Assembly (NCBI GenBank): GCA_905221615.1
Contig: CAJNDT010003446.1
Span: 732,180-796,179 of the forward strand
Direction: 5' to 3'
Length of the DNA stretch: 64,000 nucleotides
Source: Symbiodinium sp. CCMP2592
Lineage: Eukaryota > Sar > Dinophyceae > Suessiales > Symbiodiniaceae
Shown here: piece after piece, positions 1 through 10,551 of the stretch
Numbering within the stretch: the first letter of the stretch is position 1
How the letters are laid out: each line of letters opens with the position of its first letter
Notes under the pieces: generated by a model
The model's database searches: none
Told to the model about the DNA's origin: nothing
The model's input: the letters and a program-made list of their open reading frames with translations, nothing else
Program-made: the position numbers and the translations under genes

Positions 1-62
1 CATTTACGAGCGCGATGCCGCAGGTTTTGTGTCGCAGTTGTTCGAATCCCAGTTTTTTTGTG
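1..62 (+). other. Possible 3' end of a tRNA-like or SINE element (cut by window edge)
   Basis: A GTTCGAATCCC string at about 32-46 matches the RNA polymerase III B-box (T-loop) consensus and is followed within a few bases by a run of seven T, which would serve as a Pol III terminator. The 5' part lies outside the window, so neither an A-box nor a cloverleaf can be tested. It could be a tRNA-derived SINE tail, a tRNA relic or chance. Confidence 0.25.
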
Positions 63-299
63 TCCGAAGTAACGGCTTCTGCCAACCCCAGCCGCAAGCC
101 GACCCAGATAAGCTCAAACCCTAAACCAAGAAAGCCAAAACAAAAACGACTAAGAAGGCCTGCAACCCCAAAACCCCAAACCCCTCAAGCCATAAAGCCC
201 AGAACCCCAAAAGCCGGAGAACCCGAAACCAAAAAAAGAAGAATTCATCCTAACACACCCAAAAGCCCCGCCCCAGAGCTCCCGGACTCCTCAGTGCCA

Positions 300-482
300 T
301 GCCTTCATTAAGGAATCTAGCTTAAATTATAATATGAACCCCCTGATAATTTGAGGTATATTCCTTATTTGAGGGGCATTAGAATCCCCTAAACCCTCAA
401 CCCTATAGATCTCTTAAAGGATCCCTTTACAGGAACCCTAGGTATATTCCTTATTTAAGGGGTTCTGGGCTCTCTGGGCAGT
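300..482. repeat. Palindromic element, family C (degenerate)
   Basis: AT-rich segment holding family C landmarks: a TTAAATTATAATATGAA core, AGGTATATTCCTTA on both sides, and a closing GGGCTCTCTGG. Better copies are at 1421, 8252, 48114 and 57708. Non-coding. Confidence 0.5.
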
Positions 483-563
483 GCCATGCCTTCATGGAGA
501 CTCCAGAGGTGGAGCTCCAGTCACTGGGGGAAGGCTATGCGCCCCTGGCGCCCCGGGCCGGAC

Positions 564-658
564 GTAGGGCCTGCATAATTACCTTTTCCATTTGGCTTCT
601 TGTTATGATTGTGGTATAATGGGCCGCAAAGCCCTGTTCGAATTATTAAGGCCCCTAC
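564..658. repeat. Foldback element, family A, copy 1
   Basis: About 95 bp opening GTAGGGCC..ATAATTACC and closing AATTATTAAGGCCCCTAC, so the ends are inverted repeats. The same ends and internal order recur at 749, 19505, 31245, 31913, 50318 and 52841. No coding capacity. Confidence 0.6.
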
Positions 659-748
659 ATAAGAGTCTTTACGTCGAGCTGTCTCTTTTCTAGCTCTCAG
701 GCTGTCTGGTAGTCGCGGATAGGCTGCTGGGGTTTGGACACTGCTACT

Positions 749-859
749 GTGGAAGCTTAAATACCTACCAGTAAAAGTACCATTTATTCCTTGTGGTTCC
801 TTCTTGTATTTATACTGTAATCATCCCCAAACCTTATTCGAAGTATTGAGGCACCTACA
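749..859. repeat. Foldback element, family A, copy 2 (diverged)
   Basis: Same order of landmarks as copy 1 but with more mismatches, ending in AAGTATTGAGGCACCTACAG. It lies only 90 bp from copy 1 in the same orientation. Confidence 0.45.
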
Positions 860-1420
860 GTACGCCAGCGGCAGGAATTTCTCGTTCCTTGCACAGAGAG
901 CCTCCCAGAGGCGTAAACCATCTGGAGAAGCCCGCGAAGGAGAGTTTCCTAATGCTAGCCCTTCTGTGATCTTTCTCTGTCTTGAGGCCAGAAGTACAGG
1001 GTTTTAGGCTTTGGGGTGTTGGGTTCAGGGATCAGAGGCGCTTTTGCACCTTAAGAGTCCAATTCAAAATGCTTGAGTATGCCTCCTCAAATCCGGCCAC
1101 GAAGCCGGAAGTTCTGAAGCTCCGAAGCATGAAAAAAGCGTTGAAGCCCTATGGAGCCTTTAGTACTTGTCCAGGACCTCTAGACGAGTCTCAAGAGGAA
1201 CGACCCAGATAGAACCCTATAGTCCTTGATTGTTTTCGGAATTTTGAAAGGAACCCTTGAAGGAATCTCTCAACCACACCTACCTGCTCCCACTCTGAGG
1301 TGTCGAGTGGGGGCGCGCGCTCCCTCGCCCGCGAGGGCCGGCGGTGTTTTTTGAGCCCCAAAGGGGAACTTAGGGACTTAGGGTGAAAGGCTTCTGGTTT
1401 CCTGCGTGTTGCTGGGAAAC
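860..1420. other. Stretch with no recognisable gene
   Basis: Only short overlapping open frames without coding character. A GC-rich patch lies near 1310-1345. Confidence 0.5.
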
Positions 1421-1530
1421 CAGAGAGCCCAATACCCCTTGATTATGGAATATACCTTAAATTATAAGGGGATTCATATCATGATGGTTTAAGCCATATT
1501 CCTCAATTAAGGGGTATTGGGCTCTGGGAG
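1421..1530. repeat. Palindromic element, family C
   Basis: The ends are inverted repeats: GAGAGCCCAATACCCC on the left and GGGGTATTGGGCTCT on the right. The interior is TATACCTTAAATTATAAGG and its near complement. A typical ~110-bp foldback. Confidence 0.6.
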
Positions 1531-2195
1531 ACCTTGTACCTGGACTCTTTGCCGCCTTTTTGTTTGCGCTCTCAGCGCGAGACCTGTGGAGTTTGCCGGC
1601 TCGGGCTTCCAGAACCTGGTAGGGTGTTATGTATAGGGCCTTGATCAGAATAGGGCTGTGGGGTCATATTTTGGCATAGTTGCTTCAGGGACTGTATAGG
1701 GCACACACATGTCATTTTTCATTATTCGACCCCTAGGTCATTTGGAAGTCAGGGGCAGGGGCGGGGTTAAACAGCTAAACATGTCGGGTTTTCGCTCTTT
1801 CAGGGCATGCCCGCGCACACGCACACACATGGTAGGTTTCATCTGGCACCATGGACCCATCTAATTGTTCAAGCTTCGGCATTCAAGAGTTCTGTCTGCA
1901 GGCCGGTGGAGCCGTTAGAGTGAACCCAAACTAGAACCTTGCATGTTAGGCCACTTGTTCTATATTGGGCTTCAATATGAAAGGCTTTGAGCCGGATGAG
2001 TTCATAAAAGACGCAAACGGGGCACGGCTCGAAGGCCACGAGACTTCCGGCACGATCTGGACACGGCTCTGGATGGTGGGTGCCCGGTGCATCGTCTTCG
2101 ATCTCACCTACCAGCATGTGCCTGTGGCAGCACGTGGGTCCAAAGGCCGCCAGAGGGCTATATCCTACAAACCATATCCGTTCGTACTCACGTGT
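1531..2195. other. Stretch with no recognisable gene
   Basis: Open frames on both strands run into the following dinucleotide tract and have no coding signature. Nothing else is recognised. Confidence 0.45.
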
Positions 2196-2205
2196 ACAAA
2201 TACAA

Positions 2206-2256
<51 letters not shown>

Positions 2257-2291
2257 CACCACCACCAACCTGCCTACCTACTTACATGCAG

Positions 2292-2328
<37 letters not shown>

Positions 2329-2383
2329 CATGCGTACATGCACACATATACACATACGTAGATGCATCTATATACACGCATGT

Positions 2384-2417
<34 letters not shown>

Positions 2418-2446
2418 GTATATATGTACACACACACATATATATA

Positions 2447-2494
<48 letters not shown>

Positions 2495-2513
2495 CATATG
2501 CATATGCATATGC

Positions 2514-2555
<42 letters not shown>

Positions 2556-2575
2556 TTATATATCTATATGTATGT
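2196..2575. repeat. Compound CA/TA and TATGTA microsatellite
   Basis: Alternating (CA)n and (TA)n blocks followed by a TATGTA/TATGCA hexamer tract. Long apparent ORFs here (Thr-His, Ile-Tyr, Met-Tyr repeats) are products of the repeat. Confidence 0.95.
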
Positions 2576-3402
2576 TATACACACCTTAGACATAGCCACG
2601 GACACGCTGAGACCTGCATGAAGAGGTCTGGTCCAAGTTCTTGGCCTTCCTGTGTCCTGTCTGAAGTAAGCAGCTTTTTATGTTGGGGCACGTGCGTGCT
2701 GCGCATGTTTAGTACTCTACGACTCCACCGTGTAGTGCAAATGTCAAGAGTCGCTGGTGGCTGCTGAGATTACTTGCATTGCAGAAGCATCACCGTGGCT
2801 TCACGGATGAAAGGATCTTCACCTCCTTGCTATCGTGCTCAAGCCATGTCTAGGCGGGCACGCCTAGGTGTTTCCTCAATGCGACGTTGCTGTTGGGAGA
2901 GGAGAGCTTCTATTCGATACTGTCTCTTGGCCCGGCTTTCGCAGGAAGAGTGCATGTGGGACAACACTGACTAGCTACAACACGGGAACATGCCTCGACA
3001 GCCAGGCAACCTTTGCTCTTGTTCATGAAGAATCAAGGTCGCAGCTGCCATCCTCCTCCAGCTGCGTCCGGAATCACCATGTGGGCTTCTGCAACCAGAC
3101 TGGCGACCAAGTGTTCCGGGATGCGCGGATTCAGGCTGCACAATCCCCCGCCGCCCCCACCTGGCTTCGTAGCAGAACAGTGTAGGACAGGGACTGAAAC
3201 AGCATCGTATTCGGATATCCGGATGGCCTGGTACCCTGACAGCGTGCAGTAGAAAGCAGGCTCTAACGGCAGTGGAGCAGATCAATGCTGCGTTCTCGCA
3301 CAGCCAAACAACAGAAAGACACGTATGCTTGTGCAGTGTGCATTCGTAGAGGAAGGTCGCAACACAGCAACTACATCCTGGACTGCAACTGCATGCAAGT
3401 AA
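2576..3402. other. Stretch with no clear gene
   Basis: Open frames overlap on both strands without a favourite. The last ~100 bp precede the 446-aa gene and contain a consensus-like donor (CAAGTAAGT at about 3397), so part could be its 5' leader or an upstream exon. Confidence 0.35.
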
Positions 3403-3471
3403 GTGGTTGCAACTCAAGAATGTACGGTGCCTTTTCCAGTCACGGGGTTTGTTCTACGACAGCAAAGCTTC

Positions 3472-4812
3472 ATGACTGCCTCTAAATTTCCGGGCTCGAA
3501 GGTTTTCTGCAACGGAAATCCCCTAGCGTTGCAGAGCAGCAAAACAATCAGCCCTAGTAGTCCATGGTCAGTCGGGTGTGCCACGATGCTGCAGAAGCCC
3601 TTGCGTGATGACGATCCAGTCCTGCTGCACAACCCGTCGGATGAGTCGTTGTTCGATGATCTCAACCATGTGGCAAAAGCTACACCAGGCATGGTCTCCA
3701 AGTCCATTGCTTACCGGGGCAAAGACGACAGGAGCGAAATTGCGCGCATCTTGGGTCATCTACCTATGGTGAAGCAATCTCGGGCTCTTCGGTTCCGGCC
3801 GAAGTGCTACACACCCCAGGGTCAGCCCCAGAGTGCCCGAGGAGAGCGTCCGCGAGAGCGTCCACAGAGCCGAGCTGAAGGCAGGCTGACACCAAGAGCT
3901 GCCTCGTACATGAGGCCACCCTCGGCCGGCTGCGGCGCAAGGCCGACGGCGAAGACCCCGACGCCACCTGCCGCAAGCAGCGCACTTCAGACGCACCGTC
4001 TCCTGACACCACGAGCGCCGACGCCACGGGTGCCTGTGCGGAGCGCCTGGGACGGACCTGGGCAGGAGGAGCGCCAGGAGCGCCAGACGCAGAGGTCCCC
4101 CACTCCAGCTCCAGCTCCCACGTTGCCCGGGAATCCACCGCACAGCCCCGTGCACGGTTTGCAGGCAGCAGAGCCTGAGACCCCAAAAGCAGTTCGGGAA
4201 ACGGAGATCATGGCGAGAGCTTCGCCTGGCAATGCGAGTCCCCAAGCCCGAGCTCATCTGCCAGCTTCGGCGGCCTCGGCCGAGGCGTTGTACCAGCAAG
4301 CATCGCAGACCGCCGTCAGTGGCACGCGGCTTGGGTTCTCCGTGCTGCCCCAGGAGGATGAGGTGCCGTTCGTGAGCGAGAAGGAGGTGGAGCAGGTTCA
4401 GAAGAGATACCTTCACAAGCTCGCGGAGGTGGGCGTCGACCCCAAGGGCAAGACGGCGGGGCAAATCCTGCAGACGCTGTACGCCCGAGGAAGTCGCACC
4501 GAGTCCCAGCGGATGAATGCGGAGGCGCAGAAGAAGGTGCTCGTGCGCTTGCGCACGCCCCTGTGCATTAAGACAGTGCTCAAGGAGCGTGCGCTGCAGG
4601 AGGTGAAGGCAGCACGAGACAAGCCAGCGGACTTGGTGGACGAGTGCTTGGATCGATGGGAGATCGAGACACTCGCAGAGGTCTGCCGGAGCATGAAGCA
4701 CTTCGATGAAGCTGCGGCCGGCAATGTCTCTACCTACACCAGGAGCTATGGAGGCAGACAGTACCTAGGCAGGTATGACCGGAAGAAGTACATACGGCCA
4801 CCGACGCCGTGA
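3472..4812 (+). CDS. Hypothetical 446-aa protein with Pro/Arg-rich linker
   Basis: One long exon ending in TGA. The frame is open upstream to about 3403 but without an ATG, so I start at the first in-frame ATG, 3472. Residues 1-115 look folded (Asp-rich, then an ARILGHLP helix). Residues 115-290 are low complexity, rich in Pro, Arg, Ala and Ser, with repeated TPRAP/TPTPP-type motifs, and are probably disordered. Residues 305-420 are charged and helical, starting EDEVPFVSEKEVEQVQKRY. The tail is Tyr/Arg-rich and ends in RPPTP. There is no signal peptide, no membrane segment and no catalytic motif I recognise. High GC at third positions supports real coding; the overlapping antisense ORF (3760-4701) looks like its shadow. 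An out-of-frame ATG at 3419 could form a 22-codon upstream ORF, so the true start may lie on another exon. Cellular role unknown. Confidence 0.75.
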   Translation: MTASKFPGSKVFCNGNPLALQSSKTISPSSPWSVGCATMLQKPLRDDDPVLLHNPSDESLFDDLNHVAKATPGMVSKSIAYRGKDDRSEIARILGHLPMVKQSRALRFRPKCYTPQGQPQSARGERPRERPQSRAEGRLTPRAASYMRPPSAGCGARPTAKTPTPPAASSALQTHRLLTPRAPTPRVPVRSAWDGPGQEERQERQTQRSPTPAPAPTLPGNPPHSPVHGLQAAEPETPKAVRETEIMARASPGNASPQARAHLPASAASAEALYQQASQTAVSGTRLGFSVLPQEDEVPFVSEKEVEQVQKRYLHKLAEVGVDPKGKTAGQILQTLYARGSRTESQRMNAEAQKKVLVRLRTPLCIKTVLKERALQEVKAARDKPADLVDECLDRWEIETLAEVCRSMKHFDEAAAGNVSTYTRSYGGRQYLGRYDRKKYIRPPTP

Positions 4813-5185
4813 CAGTCCGCTCGGCACCAGTTGCGCGATGCTGAGGACAGGGGAGTTTTTTGTTGCTATGGCTCTTGATATGAGAGTTTCAGACAAGTGG
4901 GGGACCTTTAAATGGAAGCTGGAACCCTTTAAAGAGTAGGATCATCCTGAGACTGGCTAGGTACGGGACCCCGGAAATGCCCCATATGAGAGCTTCGTGT
5001 CACCGACCTGTCTCACCCCTTGTTTATCCGGCAGAGCTGGGCGTCTTGGAAACATTGCTCCCGAGCGACTTTTTGAGAGCTTCTACGTCTTGGGGCCCTG
5101 GAGCATGAGAGTAGGGACGTGTTAAAGGAGGTCATCAGATTTTACAAGGGTTGCAGCGGAGGGCCGGAACGAGTCGGAAAGGGTT
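4813..5185. other. 3' flank of the 446-aa gene
   Basis: No open frame with coding character. Presumably 3' UTR and intergenic DNA. Confidence 0.4.
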
Positions 5186-5437
5186 TTGGCATATTTTCTA
5201 GTTTGCTGTTCAAGATGGTCCACAAGGAGATATGTCTATCTTGATTACCCAGAGTCCTATCTACGCTTGGTGCAGCGTGTCTTCGTGCATGGGATGAATC
5301 GTCAAGATTCCTTCATCGACTTGTTGGCAGCATGGTCCACAGACTTATCGAGGTCTGATGATGGCAATAACGGTGGTGGTGGTACTTCGTTTGGCAGTAT
5401 CCTTCAGAGTAGGCCCTCGGCCTTTTTGCAAAGCTGA
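5186..5437 (+). CDS. Possible terminal exon, unknown protein
   Basis: Open frame whose middle reads like protein (YLDYPESYLRLVQRVF, then a Gln-Asp/Leu-Ala stretch) followed by a Gly-rich tail and a stop. The open frame begins without an ATG, so this would be a 3' exon rather than a full gene; AG dinucleotides near 5215-5226 could be acceptors. It lies 370 bp downstream of the 446-aa gene on the same strand and could belong to it or to a separate gene. Not recognised. Confidence 0.35.
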   Translation: MAYFLVCCSRWSTRRYVYLDYPESYLRLVQRVFVHGMNRQDSFIDLLAAWSTDLSRSDDGNNGGGGTSFGSILQSRPSAFLQS

Positions 5438-7330
5438 CAGTAGCTGAAGGCTCCTGTAGGTCAAAGGGGCCCCAGATTGCGTCACATGAACGCAAAATAC
5501 CCCTGCGCGGTAACCCCGTAAGTCAGCTGACAGTAGCCTCTACAGTAACCCCAACTGCCACAGCAATCCTAAGCCCGAAACTCGAAGCCCCTATGCCAAC
5601 ATACAACGCAGCTCGAAGGTGGTGTTGAGCCCAGTGGAGAGCGAGACGCTGCAGTTGGAGTTCCCCAGCGTGAGAACACTCTGGGTGGTCTTGGCTGCTC
5701 GGTTTGTGAACCCCGAAGTCCTAAGACGGGTCTTAGGACTTGGGGTTTCTGGGTATAAAGCAGTTTTCACCCTAAACAGTTTAGGCTGCGAGGCCGGAGA
5801 AAGCACTTGGTGCCTCTTTGAGTCTTTGAGCCCTCGGAGCACTGTCATGAACAGGCACAACCTGTCATGTGAGCAGCAGACGGAAGACTGGTCTTCAACT
5901 TCGAAGACGTGTATAAGGCAACATGAGGGATCGAATTGAGACTCCAAGAAGGTCATGTTGCAGAAGCAGGGTGTCTTTGCAGAAGCTCCAAGCGACAGCT
6001 CAAGCCACGCCCCGCGACACCCCGCAGAGCTTTTCTGTTCAGAAAGCCTATTCGGAAGACTTCACAGGGGCAGTGAGTATTAATTATTAGGGAGGTTATG
6101 GACCTAAACTTAAACCAACGCCAGCCCCGAACCAGCTTCAGGTTGTTGCCGTCGCAAACTCCAGATACATGAACAAGCTCCAGGCCTATCACTATCATTA
6201 TCATTACTAGTATTGAAATTATTACTATTATTTATATTATTGTTATTATTATTATTATTACCATTATCATCATGACTACTGCTGTTGCCATTATGATCAT
6301 CATCTCTATCAGCTTCTCTTGCCTGCACTTGGCTTCAAGGAAGATCGGAGAGAAGGGGGCCATCTTGTTTGGGAGTCTCAATTCTTGAAGTCCGGTTTCA
6401 AGAGCGGGATGCAGAGGGTATACAAACGTCTGCAGACGCTGACAAGTGGGAGCCAAAAATAAGGTCTTATGAATTAGGGGCGAGGCACGACAGGCCACGG
6501 CAGAAAATTCGAAAAAGTCTGCAGGGGTTTAGTGGTTTGGAACACATGGCAGTCATGCGCATGCTCCGGTAACACAGGAGAAGTGGCCGATATAGGAACA
6601 CCTAGGTCCAACAAACCTTTTGTAAGTTCTCGGAGCCCACCCTTGCCACGATATCAAAGATGGCGGTCGCGCAACGGTTTTCAGATGGGCGAGGGATTCA
6701 TAGCTAGTGTTGACTGCCGCCAATTTGAAGGTGCCATATCCTGAACGGCCCTACACTCAAAACTTTCTAAAGCCTGACCCCTGGTGTACCCTATACATTC
6801 TAAACCATAAGGGCTGGAAGCCCGAACGCGGTTTTGAGGCTTGGATCGTCTGGACGCTCGCTGCACTCGGCGCATTCCTCTGCTCCGCACATGCAGCCAT
6901 CACACTGGTGGACCTTGCGCACTGCGGCCCAGGCCGAATGGTTTCGTGATGTAAGGCGAACACGGCAACTCGCCAACTTAGTTCTTGCTTTACAATCGCA
7001 TCCCGAACATTCTCCATGCAATTCTGAGAATCGGACTCTGACGCCGAGTCGACAGTAATCCATTGCACGAGTCGCTCAGCAAAGCGCAGGGCGAAGAGCA
7101 GTATACGGAACAGCACACATCCATCGCCCTCTAACCCTTGAGCCCCTACAATCCGAAGACCTACGGCCCCAAACCCTCAAGGCCCCAAGGTGATCTTGTA
7201 GCAACCCCCTTTTGGGAACCCCCCAAAGAGCCCTTACTGCATCCCCTTACGTCCCCATGTGCTTCGGCAGAGGCTCCCCAGAGCATGCGATCGACTGGGA
7301 CACTGGGCCTCGTGGGCTCCCGTGGTTTTG
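5438..7330. other. Gene-poor stretch with an ATT-rich tract
   Basis: An ATT/ATC trinucleotide-rich segment covers about 6185-6305. The rest has short frames open on both strands, many of them relics of CCCTAAA-like sequence. No gene supported. Confidence 0.45.
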
Positions 7331-7440
7331 ATATGGGAGTTTCCGAAAATTAGGAATTAGGGGTACCTTATTTTATAGTAAGGATCCTACTATTTAGGGT
7401 ATTATATTAGGGTCCACTTTTTTCTCGGAAATTCTCATAT
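7331..7440. repeat. Foldback element, family B, copy 1
   Basis: Starts ATATGGGAGTTTCCGAAAAT and ends TCTCGGAAATTCTCATAT, its near reverse complement. The interior carries GGGGTACCTTA, AGGATCCTACTATTTAGGG and ATTAGGGTCC in fixed order. Six more copies or parts lie in the window. Confidence 0.65.
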
Positions 7441-7554
7441 GATTTCCTTTTGAACCTGACCTGACTTAAGCTACCCTGCATAGCATTTATTGCTTTATCT
7501 ATTGCTTTATCGCACGTTATATTCCCCCCAGCTGAAATCAAGTTCCTCTGAGCT

Positions 7555-7629
7555 GGACCCTAATATAGTACCCTATAATAGTAGGATCCTTACTATAAGG
7601 ACCCCCAAATAAGGTACCCCTAATTAAGA
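7555..7629. repeat. Family B element, partial, inverted
   Basis: Reverse complement of the interior of copy 1 (GGACCCTAATATAGTACCC through AAGGTACCCCTAATTA). Together with copy 1 it brackets about 115 bp. Confidence 0.55.
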
Positions 7630-8251
7630 GCCCAGGAAGCCTTGGATGGAAGCTGGGCAACAACGCAGGAGCTACTTGGAAAGAGGCGCGTTTTGAGAGC
7701 CTCTCTGAACTCTCAGGGGTTTAGGTCGGTTAATGTGCTTTGTGGTGCCGGGGTTTAGGGCTTCGTGTGCTTTTGTGCTGTTTTTGTGATGGGCGGGGTG
7801 GTGTGTGCTATTTCGAACTCGGCACAGACACAGAGGCTGTGTGGCTTTGTGTCGGTTTCGAGTGCTTACAGGATCGTTTGCCATCGGGATTGTGTCTTGT
7901 GGTTGTTCCAAGTGGTGTATTTTGCTCATAGCGAGACGATTCCCTGTGTGTGATTCTGGTTCAAGGGGGTACTATAGTGAACCTTGGCATGACTAGGTCG
8001 CATACCTCCCCGCCCCTACGCCTTAAGGATTGGGAGTTGTAGTTCTCACGGACATCCCGAAGTCCGGACCCCACACTGAAACCCATGTGCCTGCATCCTG
8101 CAATAAGGGCCGAGGCTGAGGCTAAGAATCACGGGCCCAAAGCAACTCCGCAAGCCGCGCATGAAGGCACGCGCCCCTGGCCAGCGCCAAGCGCGTCGCG
8201 GAGTACTGCTGGGTGCCGCCGCGCCCCCGCCAGGCGACCTGGCTGGGACCT
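7630..8251. other. Stretch with no recognisable gene
   Basis: G/T-rich open frames at 7740-8000 in all three forward frames; none shows coding bias. Confidence 0.4.
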
Positions 8252-8362
8252 TCAGAGAGCCCGATACCCCGCAATTCAGGAAGATAGCTGAAATCATAGT
8301 CTGAACCCCCTCATCGTAATTGGAGGTATGTTCCTCAATTAAGTTGTATTGGGCTCTCCGGG
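8252..8362. repeat. Palindromic element, family C
   Basis: CAGAGAGCCCGATACCCC on the left pairs with TTGTATTGGGCTCTCCGG on the right, with the usual AT-rich middle (GGAGGTATGTTCCTCAATTAA). It lies just upstream of the exon-like segment at 8404. Confidence 0.6.
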
Positions 8363-8403
8363 TTTGTCCTGACGGAGAATGGGAGTCCCAGGGTCCGCGC
8401 CAG

Positions 8404-8496
8404 CGGCGGCCGCCGCCACCCGATGACGAAGAGGCCGAGATGAAGCAGCGGACGATGGATGCGAATATGACTGTCTTCATGCGCGAGCTTCGGCCG
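8404..8496 (+). CDS. Isolated exon-like segment (acidic helical peptide)
   Basis: CAG acceptor before 8404, then 31 complete codons starting RRPPPPDDEEAEMKQRT and ending in RELRP, then a GTTAGT donor. The peptide is Pro-rich and then acidic/helical, with good third-position GC. Phase 0 at both ends. No neighbouring exon of the same gene was found, so function is unknown. Confidence 0.4.
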
Positions 8497-9284
8497 GTTA
8501 GTTGAATTTCATTCCCTTTATGTTCCTTGGGGGTTTTTGCATCCTCGTTTGAGAGATGTATGAGCTTGTGCATGGCTCTTGCCAGCTGAGGACATGTGGA
8601 GACTTGGCTGTGAGTGAGGCTTCGACTTATCCGATTGAGCCAGGTTTCAAGAACTCCCTTCGTAGAACTCATGTTCATGTCGTCATTCTTGCCCTTACCC
8701 CTATGCGGTGTTCAAGCTGTCGACGCCGTGCGGCCGTCATTATCGTCGTTTGCGGCGCTGGTGCTCCGGTCCTTATTATGGTATATTATACATTAAAGTA
8801 TATCACAGTCGGTTTATAGTAGATTACGGGGGCCAAGGCGGTCCCGGCCACATCCCGAGGATGCTTTTGGAGTGAGGCTTTTCCGAACGGTGCAACTGCG
8901 GCACGGTTTTCCTAAGGGAGTGATGCTACCTCTGCTCTCCCCCCCTGTCTTGTTTGCAGCTGCTTCCAGCATTTTCGTTTTTGTCCCTCGCTCGCTCGGC
9001 TGTGTCACTTGTCTTGTGGCTTGTCGCCGCGTGTCCCCGCTTGGTGGTCCTTGGTAAAGTATGCATACGGCCTTCCCAAGTGCAGTGAGTTTAACTTCTC
9101 ATGCAATGTCAACAACATGTACTCCGGGCACCTGTGCCCTTGTTCTGTTCTTTCCTGCTGCGCTCTGTTGCGATGCTGGAACGAGGCAACATGCGCGTTG
9201 CGTTTGCTGCCACGGTGGCGACCGCAAACACAGCGGTACGATTACTTCTCTACTGACTAGTGCTACCATTGCTTCTGCTGCGAC
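8497..9284. other. Stretch with no recognisable gene
   Basis: Short frames only; may be intron downstream of the 8404 exon. Confidence 0.35.
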
Positions 9285-9501
9285 TTCTGCTACTCCTCCT
9301 CCTCGTTTCGTTCTACAACAGCGACAGCAACAACAACTACTACCTACTACTTCTACTACTGCTCTACTAGTACTGCCGGCAGAACAGCAACTGCTGCTGG
9401 TACAACAACAACTACTAGTACTGCTACTGCTACTGCTACTGCTACAGCAAGTACAACGACAACTACCACTACTGCTACCACTACCACCACAACAACAACT
9501 A

Positions 9502-9552
<51 letters not shown>

Positions 9553-9609
9553 CTACTACTACTACTACTACCACTGCTGCTGCTACTACTACTACTACTA
9601 CTACTGCTG

Positions 9610-9659
<50 letters not shown>

Positions 9660-9775
9660 GCTACTGCAGTACCACTACCACTACCACCACCACTACCCCT
9701 GCAGCTACCGCTACCACTACCACTACCGCTGCCACTAGCACGACCACGACCACTACAACTTACAAGTACTAATCC
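9285..9775. repeat. CTA/CAA/CTG trinucleotide repeat tract
   Basis: Nearly 500 bp of imperfect trinucleotide repeats (CTA, CTG, CAA, CCA). A pure CAA block spans roughly 9500-9550 and CTA blocks flank it. Apparent Gln/Leu-rich ORFs on + and poly-Val on - are artefacts. Confidence 0.95.
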
Positions 9776-10438
9776 TAGTACTAGTGCGAGGCTTCTAATA
9801 CAGCTATTCCAGTTTAGGACGTGCTTTGCTGTCTTGTGATTCTTTGAGAAGAATCTTTACATCATTCACGCGTCCCCTGCACTCCCTTCACCAAGGACTG
9901 ATCAAACCAAAACACCTGAATACCGAACCCGTTTCTTGGCGGTTTCACCCGTTAGGGGCTTGGAAATCGGCAACGTGTGTGTGGGCCAGGATCGCTTTGA
10001 TGGACTCTGCAAGCTTCAGCCTGGACTTTGACAACCAAACCTTGGTGCATTTCCTCAGAAATTTTGTTTGTGCTTTGGGTTCGTGCTTATTCTGCAGTAG
10101 TTTGGTTCTTGTGATTCTTCTTCACACATCATAAACACCCGTTCTCTTCTTGCTGAGTGGATGGTCAGAGTTAAGATGGTCGAGATGTATCGAACACGTG
10201 GGCCCAAAGGCCCAGCGGCTCCAGGAGAACTGCTGTCACATCTTCTTCGTTGTCCGAGCGCAACTGATGTAAGCATGCACAACTTGTGCATTGGTCCATG
10301 GGTGCATGTGTGAATGCAAGCTGGCAGGGGGTACGATGTATGCATGCTTGCATGTGTCGCATGTGCTGTTGAATTCTGGTAGGTGTTGTATGCATGTGTT
10401 TAAAAGATACGCGCGGTTTCGCGCCTCTGTGTGCCTGC
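9776..10438. other. Stretch with no recognisable gene
   Basis: Only short competing frames on both strands. Confidence 0.4.
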
Positions 10439-10496
10439 CTCTCTCTCTCTCTCTCTCTCGCTTCTCTTTCTCTCTTTCTCTCGCTCTCTGTGCCTG
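10439..10496. repeat. CT dinucleotide tract
   Basis: CTCTCT tract with TTTCT interruptions. It could act as the polypyrimidine tract for the exon at 10552. Confidence 0.85.
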
Positions 10497-10551
10497 TATG
10501 CCTTCATGCCCGTATGCTGCATTTGTGTGTATTTTGCGGCGCAGTAAGCAG

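Noticed and set aside
2087-2767. 200+ aa ORFs across CA/TA tracts
   Set aside because: Translations are Thr-His, Tyr-Ile and Met-Tyr dipeptide runs of the microsatellite.
9061-9738. 225-aa Gln/Leu-rich ORF
   Set aside because: Produced by CAA/CTA/CTG trinucleotide tracts; no non-repetitive coding part.
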